Part shown: in pieces, positions 23,551 through 33,498 of the stretch
Layout of the letters: each line of letters starts with the position of its first letter
Numbering within the stretch: the stretch's first letter is position 1
Assembly (NCBI GenBank): GCA_963921185.1
Contig: OY992530.1
Location: 134,220,905 to 134,284,904 of the forward strand
Direction of reading: 5' to 3'
Length of the DNA: 64,000 nt
DNA from: Dasysyrphus tricinctus
Lineage: Eukaryota > Arthropoda > Insecta > Diptera > Syrphidae
Notes under the pieces: model-generated
What the model was told of the DNA's origin: nothing
Seen by the model: only the letters and a program-made list of their open reading frames with translations
Database searches by the model: none
Program-made: the position numbers and the translations under genes

Positions 23551-24671
23551 GGGGAGCGTAACGGAAGCCTGTATTTCAAAATCCCGTTTCTTAAAATCCC
23601 AAAAAAAAAATGTTTAAAATCCCGTTTCTAAAATACTGTTTTTTTGAAGTCCCGCTTTTAATAATCCCGCTTAAATAATATCCCGTCTCTGCAAAGCCCG
23701 CTTTTTAAAATCCTGTTTAATCCCGCTTAGCCCGTTTCGTAATTAGATAAATACATATGTATAACTCACTAGTTATTGTACTCCTATATGATTATTTATA
23801 ACCCCGCAGTTCCCCAATGTGAAAAGTTGGTCTGAACAATAAAGTTCTTTGTGGTTTGTCTAAACATTGTTTTTATCAGTTTATACATAATGAAGAGAAG
23901 CTTGGATAGATCTCTCAACAGATAACGGATAACTGTTTGTTTGTTGCATTTTCTGCAAAAACTGGTTTCATAAGCCATAGAAGGTATTAGTTGGACGCAA
24001 AAGTGTAGGTTTATATAACTCATTGAAGATTTATAAAGAGAAAATATTGTTGTTAAATCTGATATAGAAAAAATAAAAAATGTAGAAGAAAAATTTTTCA
24101 AAAAAACTAATATTTAAATATCAAAAATTATGAAAAATAGAAAAGCAATAAGTAAAACGGATTTCCTGCGCCGTATAGCTCACAATATAAAACTTTAGTG
24201 TAGTCTCTTCTTATTTGTAAAAAATATGTTCTTTTTTGAAACCACTTTTTTGTTATGTTTTATGTTCTTTATTTGTTGCTTTATTGTTTCCAAATTGTTG
24301 ATCAAATATTTATTTGCTTTGTTTCTCTTTTCTTAAGACTTGACGCCCATGAACATAATGTTCTTTACACATTATGTCACCCCACCATCCAGAGCATTAG
24401 GCCACAGTATATATTTAATTCCGCTTTTCGAATCAACACAAGGTGTTTTATTTTAAAAATCGCGCGATTTTTTAAATAAAACACCTTGCGTTGATTCGAA
24501 AAGCGGGATTATAAAAACGGGAATTTAAAAAACGGTATTTTGAAAATCGGGATTTTAAAAGCGGGATTTTAAAAAAGCGGGATTTTGAAAAACAGTATAA
24601 AGAAAAACGGGATTTTAAAGGCGGGATTTTAAAAAGCAGGATTCTCAAAAACGGGCTCCCGTACCCAACCC
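23551..24671. mobile_element. Foldback-type element 1 with CCCG-core subterminal arrays and internal hairpin
   Basis: GTTTTGTT occurs at 23543-23550 and 24672-24679 and marks an 8-bp target duplication in a LINE. The left end begins GGGGAGCGTAACGG. The right end, read inward, begins GGGTTGGGTACGGGAGCCCG. Next to the ends are arrays of roughly 13-17-bp units of the form AAAATCCCGCTTTT: about ten on the left (23577-23740) and about ten inverted on the right (24500-24655). Beside the right array is a long hairpin with a CGCGCG centre. The interior (23740-24420) has an unassigned 101-codon open frame on the minus strand and no known transposase. Its design matches the element at 38689-39740. Confidence 0.8.
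24421..24506. repeat. Hairpin with 43-nt arms, CGCGCG centre
   Basis: The sequence folds on a centre between 24463 and 24464. Left and right arms of 43 nt match at all but two positions. The arm contains TTTTCGAATCAACACAAGGT. It lies inside foldback element 1, immediately left of the right-hand array. Confidence 0.9.
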
Positions 24672-24765
24672 GTTTTGTTGAACCGGCTGGTATTGGTGGC
24701 GGTGCTAGGCTCCTCCAGATACCTGAGCTGAGAGGCTGCGTTCTCTTTTCACGGTAATCTGTGAA

Positions 24766-26250
24766 GTTACGAAACAAATTAATTTACCTCCTTTCACCCC
24801 CATCCCCCTTAAACCTTTTTTTCAACCCCAAAAAATACCTTGTGTTGGTTGATTTCGATTTAAAAGCCTTTAGTGGTAGTTGAAAACTCTGATGTATTAG
24901 ATGTTCCTACGCAATCCGATGTTAATACACTTCCCAGAACTTAAATTAGTTGCCTAAATCAAACACGCTCAAAAGTAGTAGGAAGAGTAGTGTCAAAATA
25001 GCTGTTCATATGTTATATAAGTACCTTTTTTATTTTAACAAATAAAATATATTATGCAATAAATTCAACAGGAATTTAATTTTTTTTATATTTGATGGCC
25101 TTTTTGTATTTTAATTTGATTCAATTAATAAATATGAAGGTAGGTATGTCCTCGCATGATTAAAATATGCAAACTTCATAATTAAAACAGACAATAATAT
25201 CCAATTTGGATATGTTGAACCACAACTAATAAACCCATTTAAAACACATAATAACTATTATTGATTGTTGTTGTTTAACAATATTTCTGCATTTAAAATT
25301 TTCGAATTGATAACTCCATGCCATACTTATAAGGCTTTTTGCATTAAGAGGCCACCCACAAGAAAATTCAAAGCTTGAGTGCTAAAGTGGCCTATCTGAT
25401 CAGTTATAACGGGATTTTGAAGAATCAGTAATACAAAATTAAAAACCTTTTATTTTTTAATCATATTGCAAGAAAAATGAGAATTATGTTCATTAATTTA
25501 AAAACTACAAATTTTTTAATTTATTTAAAACAACAAGTGCTTAAAAATAATCTGCTCCTTATTTTTGCTCTACTGAAAATAATGAAAAATGCAGTTAGGC
25601 CACTATGGCTCTCACTGCCTCAAATATATTTGGAACGAAACAGTGGAAACATTGGAGTCCTGTAAAACTTTTATGTAAGGTGAACCACGTACATATTTAA
25701 GAGAACGATTCGAGAGAGAGAGAATGTTTTCCCATTTGATGTGTGACAATTTAAATAAATTTTGGTGAAGTTGTTAACTTGTTGATTTAAGGAGTATTTT
25801 ACTAAACCGGTGCTTTTAATAGATTCCTTTCTTTTTTATTTGGTTTGTTTTGAAAAAAAAAAAACAATAACAAAATAACTGTATTTCTAAAAGCATAGCG
25901 TTGGTTCAATTTTGTTCAAGAGACATGTCGAATATTCTCATCGTTGGAAAGGTTAATGTAACCATGGTATTTGGAATAAATTTGGGTTTTTCAGGTGGAA
26001 GTGGCTGGCACCAAGGATGATGGAGGAAAGCTATCGATGAAGACAGGTACACATTAAGGTATACCTTTTCGTTAGTGGCTAGCATAAAAAAAAAGGAGTG
26101 ACGTGCTAGCCAAGGTTATAGGCATAAATAAGTAATTTTATAAATACTCCGAGAGCTATTTTCATCATACGCTCTCCTCACATTCTTCTGTCATCATCGC
26201 CACGACGTAGGCTTTTTTCGGACCAGTATTATTCAAAACATCACTAGAAA
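24766..26250. other. AT-rich DNA; one exon-like 52-nt block
   Basis: No gene recognised. The block 25995-26046 follows a pyrimidine-rich TTTTTCAG and precedes GTACAC. It has one open frame reading VEVAGTKDDGGKLSMKT and is richer in G than its surroundings, so it could be a small exon of an unseen gene. A GAGAGA run lies near 25710. The call is weak. Confidence 0.3.
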
Positions 26251-26263
26251 ATAATATCTTTCT

Positions 26264-26507
26264 GTCATGCCGAAGGTGTGGGTTCGATTCCCTGCCGGGC
26301 CACCTAAAAACAGAAATGTTTTATCCGAGGAACTGACAAATCCTCCAAGAGTATACTTGTCATGAATAAGTGCATCTCATCTAGCCGTTCGGATTCGGCA
26401 AAAAACTGTAGGTCCCCTCCATTCCTGCCAACAACACGCACACAGAAATGGTTGTGAGTTGTAAGTCACTAGGCCCTGGTTCTCCAAGAGCTGTTGCGCC
26501 ACCCAAT
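26264..26507 (+). mobile_element. 5'-truncated tRNA-derived SINE with 13-bp target duplication
   Basis: ATAATATCTTTCT stands at 26251-26263 and again at 26508-26520. Between them is a 244-bp unit beginning inside a tRNA-like head. A polymerase III B box, GGTTCGATTCC (26281-26291), is followed by the T-stem/acceptor-like CTGCCGGGCCACC. The body contains CATTCCTGCC and the tail ends GTTGCGCCACCCAAT. The A box is missing, so the copy lacks a full internal promoter. Target duplication plus 5' truncation indicate LINE-driven insertion. The body resembles insect SINEs I have seen, but I cannot name the family with certainty. Confidence 0.8.
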
Positions 26508-26520
26508 ATAATATCTTTCT

Positions 26521-26977
26521 ATTCAGGCATGAAAAAAGAAACGTAGCGCTTTCGAGGTTCGCGAAGCAAGAAACCACCCGTCCGACGAGCTAACACGAGC
26601 GACGCTAGCATGCCTACGCTTCGGGGACTTCGATACCCAGCCACCTACTGGCTGCACTGACTGGACTTAGGGTTCCCGTGACCTAGGGTCATAAAGGTGG
26701 TGTAAGGGGTGGATGGAGGAAATAATCGGCCGTGTTAATTTTTATTTATTACCTTTTTTGTTACGTATACGCGGCAGTGAACGGGATGGAAATGGATAGA
26801 TTTCACCATCGAAGAGAGATAATTAGATATCCAGGCCCACTCCCATACACGTTCGTTACAGATTAGATTATTATAAACTTAGATTGAGGTGCTTCTAAGC
26901 ATTTAGTGGTGAAATTAGTGTTTTATTTCTACGGATGCCTTTTTTAAAGTCGTCTTTACTGGCTAGATTCGGATCTA
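26521..26977. other. No recognised gene
   Basis: The stretch 26540-26700 is clearly less AT-rich than its surroundings. No coding or RNA feature is supported. Confidence 0.4.
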
Positions 26978-27165
26978 TTACTCAGGGTCATTGTCTACTA
27001 GTGCTCTGCTTTTAATTTCATTAACTGTTTCAGGAGTTGGATTTCTAGCCGTAGCTCTTCGCTTAAGCTCGTCCCACAAATGCTCGAAAATGGCTTAGTC
27101 TGCGCATAGCACTGGCCAACCCATATCGTGTCAATACCAACTTCTCTAAGAGTCCAGCCATTTAA
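26978..27165 (-). pseudogene. Tc1-like transposase C-terminal fragment
   Basis: From 27118 down to a TAA stop at 26978 the minus strand reads WPVLCAD, a stop, AIFEHLWDELKRRATARNPT and ETVNEIKSRALVDNDPE. This corresponds to the WPxxSPDLNPIEHLWDELKRR ending of Tc1-like transposases, including the Glu that is the third catalytic acid. Upstream, one nucleotide out of frame, is GWTLREVGIDTIW, the normal preceding stretch. An in-frame stop and the frameshift make it a dead remnant. No inverted repeat was located. Confidence 0.8.
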
Positions 27166-27998
27166 GCTTTTTGCTTCAGAAAAAATGGCGAAAAGCTGAA
27201 CTTAGGTACATAGTTTTCTCATGGAAACTCTGACATAAAGTCCCCATCGATATGAGCACCGCTTACAATTTTCTGGGGGGTTCAACGTCCCCTCCAAATG
27301 GTTTTTTAGGAATATCTCTAGAACGATAATTTTACAGAAAAAATGTTCAGAAATATGTTGTAGCTTAGAAAATTTCCTCAACTTTTAACTTTTTTTATCA
27401 TAAGATTAACCGTTTTCAAAATAATTCAATCGGTTTAGTTACGGATTTTATGTTTCTGTACAAAATGTACTCTTTTACAACGGCTTTGAGGTTGGGTACA
27501 AGTAGAATTTTTCTTGCGGGGTATCCCCCAGAAAAATTTGAAAACAGTACTGAAAAATTAATAGAGCGAATTATTTAAAGGTTTTGCAAACGTTCCCCAT
27601 CACTTCCAGCTCCACTACATTAATCATAATGGGTCGTAGGTCACGAAACATGGTATTTCGTTTATATAGGGTGATTTGGATAAAATGTGACAAGCAGCTA
27701 AAGCGTGAATGGTGAGTTGAGAAAAGAAAAAAAGTCGTATGGGAGGGGGGGTTCTATTCTCCCCGTTTAGCTAGGGAGGCAATTGTCTAAAAACAATTAC
27801 AAAAAAAAAAAATTAAAACAACGGTAACACTTACAATGCTATGCTACACTTTTTGTAAAGCCAAAAATCTTTGAGTACTAACTTTAGGACTAATACCGGT
27901 ACTAACGTTAGGACTCTGTGAAGAAATTGGCCGTTAATGTTCGGGAGATATTCCTAAAAAACCGTTTTGGGGGACCTTTGACCCCCTGGGAAATGTCT
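27166..27998. other. AT-rich DNA without recognised gene
   Basis: Contains homopolymer A and G runs (near 27745 and 27810) and nothing else supported. Confidence 0.4.
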
Positions 27999-28024
27999 GT
28001 CTTAATTAGAGCTCTCGATTTTAG

Positions 28025-28142
28025 CCGTGTACTTAATTACACGTGTATTCGTGTCACGTGTACACGTGTATTGAAAAACTATTTACACGTGTACACGTGT
28101 ATCATTTAAATACACGTGTAAATAAAAATACACGTGTATTTA
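28025..28142. repeat. Left subterminal array of ACACGTGT palindromes
   Basis: Six or seven copies of ACACGTGT or near matches occur within about 115 bp, some abutting. Each contains CACGTG. They sit just inside the left end of the hAT-like element and are mirrored at its right end, so they are likely binding sites for a transposase (inference). Confidence 0.85.
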
Positions 28143-29535
28143 TAAAAATGGTGCTTCCTTTTCCTAGTTGACTGTTGTACCATGCATTTTATGATTAAAT
28201 ACACGACTGGGTCACATGAACTTGCTCTTGAAATAGAATTTACTTGAAGTCTTAGAAAATGTATACTATACAAATGCAAGTACATAAGTATGCAGAATTG
28301 TAAAATTAACTCGTAACTAGAGGTCAAAAATATAGAGTGTGATTAAAGTTCTTAATAATTATAAATATGTGAGCAACATACATTACATATCGTTAGAACA
28401 GTTTTCTTAAAAACTATTATGTTTTACATATAGAAAAAAAAATATTAAAATTATTGAAATCAAAGAACAAGCAATGATTTGTTTTTTTTTTTTGAGAGAT
28501 AAAATTTGGGATGGGGATACCTTTGATATATAGAAATATTTTCTGTTTTAACTTCAACAATTTAATCAAAGCATTTAAACTTCAAGTGGAAGTTGTAGAT
28601 TTTAAAACAAAAACTATATCTGTTTCAAAGGTATCCCCTCGGGGAAGGAGAACCTGTATGTAATTTAGTGTACCTTTAAGGAAAAATTTGGTATTTTGAA
28701 TATTTATTTATACCAAACATTTGTGTCTTTAGGGCCTGTTATACATTCTCTGAGTAAAGTTCTGATTAGTTATTGGACACATAAATTCTGAGGCAGGGTC
28801 ATATTATGTTCACATATAAGAAATTGTTTATGAATTTATTACTTAGGTCATAAGACAAAAATTGTGAATTTTTCTTCTGTGGACTTATTACCCTGGTGCT
28901 AATATTTATCTGTCGGATATCTAATCAGAACTTTATTCAAACATTGTGAAACAAACCCATTTTTGAATTAAACTGAAACTCAAATACACATAATTTTGAA
29001 ACAAATCAGTATGGAACTTTTAAAAATTCTTACTTTTTTTCAAAAACTATTTATCAAAAGAATTTCATTTACAAACAAAAATTATTCAATAATAATAAAT
29101 TAATATTCTTAAATTTAAAGAAAACTTGTAATATAATCCACAAAGTTAGTTTTTCGGGTTTTTGAAATACTACTTACTCACAAGGGTGCCACAAGCGAGT
29201 TTATGTACTGCAATATTTTTTTTCTGTACTCAGCTTAACAAAATTCTTCCAATCATATATACTTATACTCCATTCTTGTTTGGTAAACTTTTATACACAA
29301 ATATCTGCTGTGAGCTATTAGACTACAACAATTTTTAATATATCATACATATGTATATAAATGTACATAAATAGATATAAAACATAAATGAAGAGTTACT
29401 ATTTATTTTCTAATAAACAATCCTAAAGATTGTACAAACATACATTGATTGTTCTTCTTTCTAAAAACATTAAGATTAAGGAACAAAAAAACAGAAAGGA
29501 TATATAAAAATCTAATCCACAAAACTGATAGTCTA

Positions 29536-31308
29536 AGAGCCGACAGCAAATTTTGGGAGTGGATGTATAACCAAAGTCAGAGTATGAGGGTTTAGAGGTA
29601 CATACATATATCATGATATAAAATACCAAAGTCTGGCAGGTTTTTGTCTCAGCCTTTGGGATGGGCGGGGAGTTAAAAACAGGCAGATCCTCTATTTTAT
29701 TGTCAGAGTTAAAAACGCTTAAATTAAAATTTAAAATTGCTGCAGCGGTTTTTTAAATAATTAATTCTTTATATGTATATTTACAAATCTTAAAACATTT
29801 TTAAGAATACATTTTGGTATGCCAATCTAAAGTATATATTTATGTGTATATAGAAACAAAATTTGAAAAAAGTTGTCAACCCGTTTTGAGATATCGAATT
29901 AAAAAAAAATTGAAACTTTTTTTAAAAATTTAAAAACCTTTTTTTTGAAAATTTTGATATGCAATATCATTAAATCTAATCTGAAATTTGTACATACAAA
30001 AATAAATCTAAATCGGTTCAGCCCATAATGAGAAAATTCAAAATAAAAGAACACGTTCTATGACAGGTACTATAAATAGTTGCTAAGTGCAAAATTTTAT
30101 AATTTTTGGTAGTAGATTGTACTAATTTTAGAGGATGAAAAAAGTTTAATCAAAATCCAAAGAGTCGTTTTTGAGCAAAATAATATTTTCCTTTGGGGTT
30201 TTTCAACTTTTGTATGGAAGGTACCGTTATTTTTTCATAAATGTGAAATTTTTTCTAAAAATATTTTAGAGAGTACTACAAAACTCTTAAGTATCGAGTT
30301 GCAAAAAAAATGATCATGTTGTTTTCGAAATATTTGATTTTCCAAAAAAATATTGAAACATTTTTTATAAATCCAAAAAATAAAACTATTTACCTATATT
30401 TTTTGGAATCTTCTGTATACAAAATTAATTGAAATCGATTGTACCGTTTTGAAGAAAATCGAAAATAAAAAAATTGTTCTTTGGGAGGTATCATTAATAG
30501 CCATTTTTGAAAAATGATTTTCCACCCAAAGGAAGCCCTTACTAAAATAAAATTTATTGAATTTTTTTTAAGGAAAAGTTGTCGTGCCGTTTTTGAGAAA
30601 AATACGATTAAGTAAAATTGCTAAGAAAAATTGTATGGTAGGTACCGTTATTTTTTGTTTAAAAAAAAAAAATGAAAAAAACGTGTGGGCATATTCACCA
30701 AAAACCACTATGTACCAAGTTGGAAAAAAATCGATCGAGCCGTTTAGGCTGTAGACAGCCAGAACTGTGCCACCCACTTTTTTGGTGTTCTCTATCATCG
30801 TAATAACATGTTTGATTGTAATCTCAACATTTTTTTTTTGCACGAATCCAAAATTTGCCTTATAGTACCTATGTCGCAAGTAAGAAGTCGAATATGATGC
30901 TCTGACATTTTTCCTAAGTAGAAACACCTCAATCATGATGGTCCGATAAATAGAACTCAAGATATAACCATTTTCTGCGAACGTTATCACCCTTTTTTTT
31001 TGAAGATTATAAACTAAACAAAAAATCAACAAAATAAAGTCTCCAAAAAAGGCCGATAAGATTTGCTTAAAAAGCTAATATCATGGGTCCTATTGATCGA
31101 ATCGTCAAGATAAAAATCTTCAGACCAAAGCATCATTTCTTATTTCTTAAAATTGAATTGAAGTATTAATAACCCTAACACATAAATAAGAAACCCAGCA
31201 GGTTTAAACCCCCACCCCCACCAAAGGCTGAGAAAAAAAACTGCCAGACTTTCCCCTCATACTCATATTTTGGTTATACATCCACTCCCAAAATCTTCTG
31301 TTGGCTCT
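29536..31308. mobile_element. 1.8-kb TIR element with AGAGCC ends flanked by TA
   Basis: The left end AGAGCCGACAGCAAATTTTG and the right end, inverted, AGAGCCAACAGAAGATTTTG are followed in both arms by GGGAGTGGATGTATAACC, then TATGAGG and AGTCTGGCAG further in. Similarity extends for about 130 bp. TA dinucleotides flank both ends, so a TA target is possible. The interior carries one copy of the 1.18-kb repeat R on the minus strand. A related single end, GAGCCCACTGCAGATTTTGG, occurs near 33561. No transposase was found. Confidence 0.7.
29712..30893 (-). repeat. Unclassified repeat R, copy 1 (full length, 1.18 kb)
   Basis: Read on the minus strand it begins TTACTTGCGACATAGGTACT and continues with GGATTCGTGC, ACAATCAAACATG, TACGATGATAGAG and AAAAAAGTGGGTGGCAC. 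Degenerate AT-rich sequence with repeated GGTACC and AAAACG words follows, ending near AAACCGCTGCAGCAATTTTA. The copy at 48540-49722 is collinear and of the same length. A TCTG microsatellite in that copy is nearly absent here. No coding capacity is clear; the 154-codon open frame at 30568-31032 has no known motif. Confidence 0.75.
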
Positions 31309-31355
31309 TATACTATGAAGTAGACGGCTGATGTTTAATGAGATTGAGTGCTATT

Positions 31356-32813
31356 ATAGTACAGGTAAAATAGGATAAATAAAACAAAAAAATTGGTACC
31401 ACCATGAAACTTGGTGAAAACGTTTCATGTACCATGAGAATGAAGAATCAAAAGAGTCTATAAAAATATTTCATATGGAAGGGTGTTTTTTGAGGGGGGA
31501 AGGGGCGTTAGTTGTGGTGTATCAAACGGAAAAATAAACTTTGGTGCAACCTTAGCTTATGCCACATGTTTTCAAGGTAGTTTTAAATGTTGAATCAAAT
31601 GACACCAAAACCAAATCGATACGACCTTCGTGAAAGAAGTTATTGTCATTTTTGTGTTAGGATTACTATATTTTCAGTATAAAAGTCAAATATTACCGAA
31701 AACTAGTTGCAAATGGTGGTCCGTCGATGAAACTTGGTATAAATGGTTCATTTGTCATGTAAAGCAATAATAAGAAGAGTCTATAAAAATATCAGTGGTT
31801 AAAGGGTGTTTTTTTGGAGGGTTGTGGTTATCGTAGGATTATTACCATAAAACTTGTTACAAAAATTGTACCCTAATGAAACTTTATAAAAATGTGTTAT
31901 GAACTACTAGAATGAAGAATCAAAAGAGTCTATAAAATTATCTTTAGGTAGTATGATGTTTTTTATGGGTGAAGAAAAGCACACTACTTTTTCCAAAAAC
32001 TAAAATTGATCCAAAAAACAAATAACACCCTATACCCAAACCCACAAGAACAACTTTTCTTCCTTGATATTTTTATTAATTCCTTTGATTCTTCATTCTA
32101 GTAGTAAATGAAACACTTTTACCAAGTTTCTTGAGGGTACCATCTTTTTCAATTTTTCTTTTCAAATAACTACACACTTCCTCCTATCTTCAAAAGTGAA
32201 CCCTCCCATGTGAAATAATTCTATAGACTCTTTTGATTCTTCATTCTGTTAGTTCATAGCACATTTTTACAAAGTCTCATGGGGGTACCATTCTTGTCAC
32301 AGGTTTAATGGAAGTAATCCCACCAGTCCCGCAACTCCCAAAAAAACACCCTTTAACCACAGATATTTTTATAGACTCTTCTCATTATTGCTTTACATGA
32401 CAAATGAACCATTTATACCAAGTTTCATCGACGGACCACCATTTGCAACTAGTTTTCGGTAATATTTGACTTTTATGCTGAAAATATAGTAATCCGAACA
32501 CAAAAATGACAATAACTTTTTTCACGGAGGTCATATCGACTTGGTTTTTATGTCATTTGATTTAAAATTTAAAACTACCTTAAAAACATGTTTCATATGC
32601 TTAGGTTGCACCAAAGTTTATTTTTCCGTTTGATACACCACAACTTACGCCCCTTCCCCCTCAAAAAAAAAAACACCCTTCCATATGAAATATTTTTATA
32701 GACTCTTTTGATTCTTCATTCTCATAGTACATGAAACGTTTTCACCAAGTTTCATGGTGGTACCAATTTTTTTTTATTCGAAGGCCTTTTTGTACTATTT
32801 TACCTGTACTATT
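31356..32813. repeat. 1.46-kb near-palindromic foldback element, ~700-bp arms
   Basis: The first ~680 bp return inverted in the second half around a centre near 32060. The ends are TAGTACAGGTAAAATA and its complement. Within each arm a unit of about 110 bp recurs three times: ACCATGAAACTTGGT-like start, CATTTATGTACC-like middle, GAATCAAAAGAGTCTATAAA, then AAGGGTGTTTTTT. The same units appear inverted in the other arm. The arms differ by scattered substitutions and small gaps. No ORF is supported. It is inserted in the hAT-like element. Confidence 0.85.
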
Positions 32814-33184
32814 AATGTTTGCTATTATCCTTTTTGAAATGAGGTGAGTAGCTTTGGGTCTTGATTTTTAAATAAATAAATACCTAATCCACTGATCCGG
32901 AGTGTGTGGCTGATAGTTTGTGTATTTGACATCTATCAATCTTGCTGTGACCAAAATTTCATCATTGTATAAATAAGGTAGGAGAATCAGTTGCAGCACT
33001 TGGTCTAATAGAAATAGAAACATTTAACTTCAAAAATCAAAACATTTAAAGCTTCAGTGCCAAATGAATGAAATAGTACAGATTCTTGGCATTAAATGAA
33101 TACTTTAGTGATACAATCTTGAATTGTACTCCTTTTCAGCGCCCTATGGATCATAAAATATCATTTAAAATGGATTGCAAATAA

Positions 33185-33303
33185 ATACACGTGTAGTACT
33201 AAATACACGTGTCATACTAAATACACGTGTAAATACAAATACACGTTTTTCTACACGTGTATTTTAATTACACGTGTTACACGTGTACACGTGTACACGT
33301 GCA
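33185..33303. repeat. Right subterminal array of ACACGTGT palindromes
   Basis: Eight or nine ACACGTGT units or near matches occur, several spaced by AAATA or TACTAAATA, the last three abutting. Together with the left array they bracket the hAT-like element. Confidence 0.85.
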
Positions 33304-33346
33304 TTAGGGGGCTCTAGTCTTAATCATAACAGATCCTCCCGCGTAA

Positions 33347-33498
33347 GGCCAGGAACACACTTGCAATTTTCTGTCGTGCGATTATTCAAAACAGAACACT
33401 TGAGATTAAATGTAAATGAACGCACAGGATACCCAAAAAAGCTGCGATCGCTTTTTTGTAGTCGCTGCGACATAAAATGGCAAGTGCGTTCCTAACCC
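33347..33498. mobile_element. Small MITE-like inverted repeat (~150 bp)
   Basis: The left end GGCCAGGAACACACTTGC and the right end, inverted, GGGTTAGGAACGCACTTGCC pair with each other. Pairing continues inward through TTTTCTGTCG/TTTTATGTCG. It is a compact hairpin with no ORF. No target duplication was identified. Confidence 0.55.

Larger units (their letters stand above)
23340..24765 (-). pseudogene. LINE linker fragment split by the foldback element 23551-24671
   Basis: Two pieces, 23340-23550 and 24680-24765, are collinear with 3355-3610 of the minus-strand LINE at 2213-4165. On the minus strand the text reads KTAKQLASYRIDTQALRNSE, then IVDVFKQHF and LLNGHYFEESTGEQRSMIPV, i.e. the linker before the RT. 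A short TA repeat sits inside the first piece. The gap between the pieces is exactly filled by the foldback element, with GTTTTGTT on both sides, so the LINE was there first. Confidence 0.75.
28007..33316. mobile_element. 5.3-kb hAT-like element with palindromic subterminal arrays, containing nested insertions
   Basis: GTCTTAAT at 27999-28006 and 33317-33324 is an 8-bp target duplication, the hAT length. The termini are TAGAGCTCTCG (left) and, inverted, TAGAGCCCCCT (right), fitting hAT-type TAGAG ends. Just inside both ends are clusters of ACACGTGT palindromes. About 3.2 kb of the interior consists of two later insertions (29536-31308 and 31356-32813); without them the element is about 2.1 kb. 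I could not read a hAT transposase in the remaining AT-rich DNA, so it is probably non-autonomous or badly decayed. Confidence 0.8.

Noticed and set aside
23577..23740. CRISPR array
   Set aside because: Units are about 13-17 bp with no spacers, mirrored at the other end of a mobile element, in a eukaryotic context.
26281..26310. tRNA gene
   Set aside because: A B box and part of an acceptor-like end are present but there is no A box, anticodon arm or cloverleaf; target duplication shows a truncated SINE.
30568..31032. 154-codon minus-strand open frame as a gene
   Set aside because: Lies in repeat R, is low in complexity, and is not kept in the collinear copy 3.
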